Shown piece after piece: positions 5,332 through 8,101 of a DNA stretch of 8,101 nucleotides. Both the position numbers and the translations under genes were made by a program. The notes under the pieces were generated by a model that searched no databases, was not told the origin of the DNA, and saw nothing but the letters and a program-made list of their open reading frames with translations. This DNA is from Oscillospiraceae bacterium (GTDB lineage Bacteria > Bacillota > Clostridia > Oscillospirales > CAG-272). The stretch is taken from contig WREN01000090.1 in NCBI GenBank assembly GCA_009779295.1, positions 1-8,101 of the forward strand. Reading direction: 5' to 3'. Each line of letters starts with the position of its first letter. Positions within the stretch are counted from its first letter, which is position 1.

Positions 5332-7997
5332 AACCAATCCTGTACAACAAAAACGAAACCGTTTTTACCACTCTCGGTTTGGGCGTGCTGAATGAAACAA
5401 TAAGCTGCGTCGGCACGGAGGAACGCAACGGGATCATTGAGGCGGCGTTCAAATATCCGGTTAACGGCAACCTTTACGATAAAATAGATTACGACAGTAT
5501 CGTAAAAATTAAAATAAACGAAACTTCAAAGCCGCAGTTATTCCGGATTTACAAAATTTCAAAACCTATCGACGGTATCGTGACATACGACGCTGAACAC
5601 ATCAGCTACGAGCTGAACAAAAACCCGATCGCCGCGCTGACCGTCAGCGGCGACGCACAATCGGCGTTGCAGGGCGTTCTAAATTCCGCCGTCGTGCCGC
5701 ACGGTTACACCGCGCGGAGCGATATTTCGGCAAGTAAATTTTATAAGTTCACGCCGCGGAGCGTCCGCGCTGCAATCGGCGACATACGCGACATTTACGG
5801 CGGCGAGCTGGAATTCGACAACAAAGAAATCATCCTGCACGCAAACCGCGGCGTTGACACGGGCATTATTATTTCATACGGCAAAAACCTGACGGGCTTC
5901 AAGCAAGACTTTGACGTTTCGGGCGTGTTCACGGCGATTTACCCTTACGCGGTAAAGGAAGATGAAACAACGGTCACGCTGCCGGAAAAATATATCTCCG
6001 TGCCGGGCGCGGGCGACTATTCTTATATCCGGGCAATGCCGGTCGATCTGTCAAGCGAGTTTAAAGACGACGAGCTGACCGTCGCCGCTTTGCGGCAGAA
6101 AGCGAACGAATTTTTGACGGGAAGCGCGCCCATCGGCGAGGCGATGAACAATATCGTCATATCTTTCGTGCATTTGTGGCAAACCGAGGAATACACCGCC
6201 AACAATGTTGGCGTTGATATCGCCGCGCTGGAAAGCGTCAATCTGTGCGACATCGTCACGGTTCGTCATAAATTATATAACCTCACCGCGAAGGCGAAGG
6301 TCATCAAGACGAAATACGATGTTTTGAAAGAGCGGTATATTTCAATCGAACTCGGCACGTCGAAAGAGGATTTGTCAAACTCGATCACGAAGGTTTACGA
6401 GGAGAGCAAAAAGGCGAAAGAAAAAGCGGACGAAGCCTCAAAAACGGCTAAAGACGCTTCAAAAAAAGTCGATTCCTTTGACGTGCGGATCACAGACGCG
6501 GAAACCGCCGCCGGCAAAGCGTCGAGCGACGTTGCGGAAATGGTTCTTGAAATAGGTAAATTTGAGGTTCGCCTCAAACACACCGAAGATTCTATCGACG
6601 GTATACCGTATACGATCGAAGCGGTCATACTCGCGGAATTGACCGACACGACGGGTTTGATCAAGATGTTCGTCGAGGGGAAAAATTACGTCACTAAACC
6701 GCAGGCGGACGGAACGTATTTGCAGATTCAAAATTTATACGCCGGCATTGAAACGTTTATAAACACCGCGACCGGACAAGCGGCGGTAGTATCGGCGGCA
6801 AGCAGTACGTATCAAAAAAAATCGGACATGAACGATTATGTGCTGACAAATTCGTTGAACACGAGTATCGGGCAGTACATCGACAGTGTAGCGGGTACCG
6901 CGAAGATCGTTTCGGCGGCGACGGGGACGTTTCAAAAAATATCAGACATGGGCGGGTATTTGTTAACGTCGAACCTTGATACCAGTATCGGGCAGTACAT
7001 CGACGGCACGGCGGGTAAGGCGAAAATTGTTCTGGCGGCAACGGGGACGTTTCAAAAAATATCAGACATGGGCGGGTATTTGTTAACGTCGAACCTTGAT
7101 ACCAGTATCGGGCAGTACATCGACGGCACAACGGGTACGGCGAAAATTGTTCTGGCGGCGACGGGAACGTTTCAAAAAATCTCGGATATGGGCGGGTACG
7201 TAACAACAACCACGCTGAATACCAGTATCGGACAGTACATCGACGGCACAACGGGTACGGCGAAAATCATTTCCGCGGTAAGCGGAACGTATGAAACCAA
7301 AACGAACGTCAGCGCAATATCGCAAACGGTCACCAGCCACACGGCAAGTATCAATCTTGTCGTAGGCGCGGGGAAACTTGTCGGCACTTCCGGCGCGGTC
7401 AGCGCAAGCGTTATTGTTACGGCGATCAACGGAGCGTCAAGTACGGTAAAAATCACCGCGGATCATGTTGACATCAGCGGACTTGTTAAAATATCAGACT
7501 TATCCGGTAACGGTACAACAACGATCAATGGCGCGAATATAAAAACGGGAACAATATCTGCGGACAGGATCGATGCAACAACTCTAAGAGTTCGAACTAT
7601 ATTTTCAGAAAATGGCGATATGGTATTCAAATCATATGGAGCGACTGGAAACTATACTTCAGCCGTATATATAGGCGGCGAAACTTCGGCTGTTGGTGAT
7701 ATTCTCTTAAAAGCATCAGGCTGCATATTTATAGGTAAAAGTAACGAAATGACTAATACCAATAATTTTTTAATTGATATTTCTAACAGACAACTGTACG
7801 GGAAAGCTACTTGGGATATTGGGACAACGGCATATAAGATAAACAACATCTATGCAAATAATATAGGTAATTCATCAAACCGAATTAACACGATGTATGT
7901 AAATACATTAAATGTAAACACACTCGAAGGCGCATTTACAATGCCTAACATAAACAAACTAACAAGCGGAAGTTATTCGGTATTAACCCGGCGATAA
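5328..7997 (+). CDS. Tail-tip protein (Tal / prophage minor structural protein) with fibre-like extension
   Basis: This is an 889-residue protein that closes the tail tip below Dit. Residues 1 to about 350 match the Prophage_tail/Tal hub type (TIGR01665-like minor structural protein), with DAEHISYELNKNPI near 88-101. Residues 350-420 are a Lys/Ala/Glu-rich coiled coil. Residues 485-644 are four exact 40-residue repeats, flanked by a degenerate copy before and a partial one after. A Ser/Thr/Val-rich stretch with INGANIKTGTISADRID (about 733-750) is a common linker in Firmicutes tail fibres. The C-terminal ~140 residues are AT-rich in DNA and contain two similar IG(T/N)-x-(I)N-x-(Y) units (IGTTAYKINNIYANN, IGNSSNRINTMYVNT) typical of fibre shafts. 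I see no peptidase, lysozyme or NlpC/P60 motif. ATG 5328 is chosen for GAGGTGGG at 5313-5320 and its overlap with the Dit stop. An upstream in-frame TTG at 5277 lies inside dit and lacks a ribosome site. Confidence 0.87.
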   Translation: MKPILYNKNETVFTTLGLGVLNETISCVGTEERNGIIEAAFKYPVNGNLYDKIDYDSIVKIKINETSKPQLFRIYKISKPIDGIVTYDAEHISYELNKNPIAALTVSGDAQSALQGVLNSAVVPHGYTARSDISASKFYKFTPRSVRAAIGDIRDIYGGELEFDNKEIILHANRGVDTGIIISYGKNLTGFKQDFDVSGVFTAIYPYAVKEDETTVTLPEKYISVPGAGDYSYIRAMPVDLSSEFKDDELTVAALRQKANEFLTGSAPIGEAMNNIVISFVHLWQTEEYTANNVGVDIAALESVNLCDIVTVRHKLYNLTAKAKVIKTKYDVLKERYISIELGTSKEDLSNSITKVYEESKKAKEKADEASKTAKDASKKVDSFDVRITDAETAAGKASSDVAEMVLEIGKFEVRLKHTEDSIDGIPYTIEAVILAELTDTTGLIKMFVEGKNYVTKPQADGTYLQIQNLYAGIETFINTATGQAAVVSAASSTYQKKSDMNDYVLTNSLNTSIGQYIDSVAGTAKIVSAATGTFQKISDMGGYLLTSNLDTSIGQYIDGTAGKAKIVLAATGTFQKISDMGGYLLTSNLDTSIGQYIDGTTGTAKIVLAATGTFQKISDMGGYVTTTTLNTSIGQYIDGTTGTAKIISAVSGTYETKTNVSAISQTVTSHTASINLVVGAGKLVGTSGAVSASVIVTAINGASSTVKITADHVDISGLVKISDLSGNGTTTINGANIKTGTISADRIDATTLRVRTIFSENGDMVFKSYGATGNYTSAVYIGGETSAVGDILLKASGCIFIGKSNEMTNTNNFLIDISNRQLYGKATWDIGTTAYKINNIYANNIGNSSNRINTMYVNTLNVNTLEGAFTMPNINKLTSGSYSVLTRR
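6780..7259 (+). repeat. Four tandem 120-bp (40-residue) repeats in the Tal gene
   Basis: The units are 6780-6899, 6900-7019, 7020-7139 and 7140-7259, all in phase with the reading frame. The protein unit runs AKIV-x-AATGTFQKISDMGGY then LLTSNLDTSIGQYIDGT. Units 2 and 3 share an 89-bp identical block (6921-7009 and 7041-7129), which indicates recent duplication. Units 1 and 4 are more diverged. A degenerate copy of equal length precedes (6660-6779, ending IETFINTATGQ), and a partial copy follows from 7260 (AKIISAVSGTYETK). The copies have no spacers between them. Confidence 0.92.
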
Positions 7998-8037
7998 AGT
8001 CATTCGGAGTTCAAAAAGAAGTGTTAAGATAAGAAAT

Positions 8038-8101
8038 ATGGAAAAGGAATTAAACTATGAAATACGAAAATTAAGCCCCAAAGAGCAAGAGGAAGTACGC
8101 A
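8038..8101 (+). CDS. Unidentified ORF, first 21 codons only
   Basis: An open frame starts at ATG 8038 and runs off the right edge. It reads MEKELNYEIRKLSPKEQEEV and so on, a charged helical start. I do not recognise it. The KLSPKEQEEVR pattern is loosely reminiscent of the helix that precedes the helix-turn-helix of some IS630-type transposases, but 21 residues cannot settle this. The ribosome site is weak (AAGATAAG at 8026-8033). The frame is open back to 7987, so the true start is uncertain. The 40 bases between Tal and this ORF (7998-8037) show no terminator or clear promoter. Confidence 0.35.
   Translation, partial: MEKELNYEIRKLSPKEQEEVR

Noticed and set aside
6780..7259. CRISPR array or diversity-generating template/variable repeat pair
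   Set aside because: The units abut with no spacers and all lie inside one coding frame. No adenine-specific variation and no reverse transcriptase is seen.
8058..8075. Short ORF MKYEN after a good AAAAGGA site (8042-8048)
   Set aside because: It stops after five codons. The site is likely chance within the larger open frame starting at 8038, though it makes that start less certain.

Overview
The window is one strand-consistent block of tail and neck genes from a siphovirus-type (long, non-contractile tail) phage or prophage. All genes lie on the + strand and are packed with 1-14 base overlaps or very short gaps, as in a single late operon. The protein types, the gene order (head-tail connector, head closure, gp10-like, tail terminator, major tail protein, chaperone G/GT, tape measure, Dit, Tal), the strong AGGGG-type ribosome binding sites and the mixed AT/GC codon use suggest a phage of a Firmicutes host, probably a clostridial-type bacterium. 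That host call is an inference from style. There is no integrase, repressor or host gene here to prove that it is a prophage.

Layout: 2-1392 holds the neck. It has the C-terminal end of a head-tail connector, a head-closure protein, an HK97-gp10-like protein and a probable tail terminator. 1403-2014 is the major tail (tube) protein. 2001-2638 is the tail assembly chaperone pair. gpG ends at 2336, and a longer gpGT is predicted from a -1 ribosomal frameshift at an A-AAT-TTT-TTC site followed 6 nt later by a perfect 7-bp GC hairpin. 2640-4619 is the tape measure protein. Its centre is a very regular run of sixteen 11-residue Leu/Ile units with Pro at position 3. 4616-5331 is the distal tail protein (Dit), which is split by a -1 frameshift near 5113. 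5328-7997 is the tail-tip protein Tal with a fibre-like extension. That extension carries four exact 120-bp repeats and an AT-rich C-terminal domain that looks like a separately acquired module. The last ~100 bases hold an intergenic stretch and the first 21 codons of an unidentified ORF.

How the genes work together: the connector, closure, gp10-like and terminator proteins join the finished capsid to the tail. The chaperones coat the tape measure and recruit tube subunits, and the tape measure sets tube length. Dit and Tal form the baseplate hub at the far end, where Tal and its extension contact the host.

No wholly new system was found. The points most worth checking are the frameshift signal, the broken Dit gene, the hendecad tape measure, the Tal repeats and the composition break at the Tal C-terminus.
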